From assembly GCA_005800795.1 (NCBI GenBank), contig SYEN01000234.1, positions 1-13,169 of the forward strand: a stretch of DNA of 13,169 nucleotides, read 5' to 3'. Made by a program: the position numbers and the translations under genes. Positions 12,960 through 13,169 of this stretch are shown here, piece after piece. A model generated the notes under the pieces. That model did no database searches and was not told the DNA's origin. It saw only the letters and a program-made list of their open reading frames with translations. The stretch's first letter is position 1. Every line of letters starts with the position of its first letter. This DNA is from Burkholderiales bacterium (GTDB lineage: Bacteria > Pseudomonadota > Gammaproteobacteria > Burkholderiales > SG8-41).

Positions 12960-13169
12960 CTAATAACTCGTCGGCCAATTCCGCAACAAATGTTCGCCTA
13001 CACCGTTTTTGAGCCGCAGTCGATGCACCTCAAGGGTGCGTATCAAATATTCGCGGGTGTCGCGCGGGTCGATCACGTTTTGCGCCTCATACAATTCCGA
13101 CAACCCCCACGCCGAGGTATCGCGCTCGACTTCGGCCTTGAGTTTTTTGAAACGCTCGGGGTCGTCTTC
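12960..13169 (-). CDS. Acyl-CoA carboxylase carboxyltransferase (beta) subunit, C-terminal part
   Basis: An open minus-strand frame enters from the right edge and stops with TAG at 12960-12962, giving the last 69 residues of a larger protein. It reads RDTSAWGLSELYEAQNVIDP, then RDTREYLIRTLEVHRLRL, ending GEHLLRNWPTSY. The element VIDPRDTREYLIRTLE is the characteristic C-terminal segment of the biotin-dependent acyl-CoA carboxylase carboxyltransferase family (propionyl-, methylcrotonyl- or geranyl-CoA type), in which IDP-x-(D/E)TR followed by an L-rich helix closes the second crotonase-like domain. The complete subunit is usually about 510-540 residues. Which acyl-CoA it carboxylates cannot be told from this end. 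It lies 11 bases before the hydrolase start, so the two are probably cotranscribed. Confidence 0.8.
   Translation of the reverse strand, partial: EDDPERFKKLKAEVERDTSAWGLSELYEAQNVIDPRDTREYLIRTLEVHRLRLKNGVGEHLLRNWPTSY

Noticed and set aside
1..13169. CRISPR array, tRNA, rRNA, insertion sequence or prophage genes.
   Set aside because: No regularly spaced repeats, cloverleaf-like segments, transposase motifs or terminal inverted repeats were seen; the window is almost entirely metabolic coding sequence.

Overview
The window is GC-rich and densely coding, and nearly everything reads on the minus strand. It looks like a chromosomal segment of a proteobacterium. Betaproteobacteria (Burkholderiales or Rhodocyclales type) is my best guess, from the style of the enoyl-CoA hydratase, the BadH-like dehydrogenase and the lipid genes. 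This is an inference from protein resemblance, not a computed placement. I saw no tRNA, rRNA, CRISPR array, insertion sequence or phage gene.

Left part (1-2487): acyl-CoA catabolism. A crotonase-family gene whose reading frame breaks at the window edge (minus) lies downstream of a BadH-like short-chain dehydrogenase (minus). An acyl-CoA dehydrogenase (plus) is transcribed divergently from them. These three enzyme types carry out oxidation, hydration and second oxidation of an acyl-CoA, possibly of alicyclic or aromatic origin.

Centre (2515-11936, all minus, transcribed from high to low coordinates): a tightly packed lipid-modification operon. In transcription order it holds a coclaurine-N-methyltransferase/Cfa-like SAM methyltransferase, DUF2878 membrane protein, DUF1295 membrane protein, exported DUF6134 protein, Blc-type lipocalin lipoprotein, three-histidine-box membrane fatty-acid desaturase, FAD-dependent amine-oxidase-like oxidoreductase, DUF1365 protein, a second Cfa-family methyltransferase, and a two-domain PPK2 polyphosphate:AMP phosphotransferase. 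Most neighbours overlap as ATGA or GTGA, which implies translational coupling. The PPK2 gene has an in-frame TAG at codon 118.

The gene set recalls known loci in which fatty-acid chains already in membrane phospholipids are methylated, desaturated and oxidised, such as the furan-fatty-acid route of alphaproteobacteria. Here there are two Cfa-family methyltransferases and extra export or carrier proteins. The downstream Cfa homologue lacks two of the five expected bicarbonate-site residues, so its product may be a methyl-branched rather than a cyclopropane chain. The actual product cannot be read from sequence.

Right part (11937-13169): a 121-base gap that may hold the operon promoter, then a predicted exported lipoprotein alpha/beta hydrolase (minus), and the C-terminal 69 residues of an acyl-CoA carboxylase carboxyltransferase subunit running off the window. 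Acyl-CoA metabolism genes therefore flank the lipid operon on both sides.
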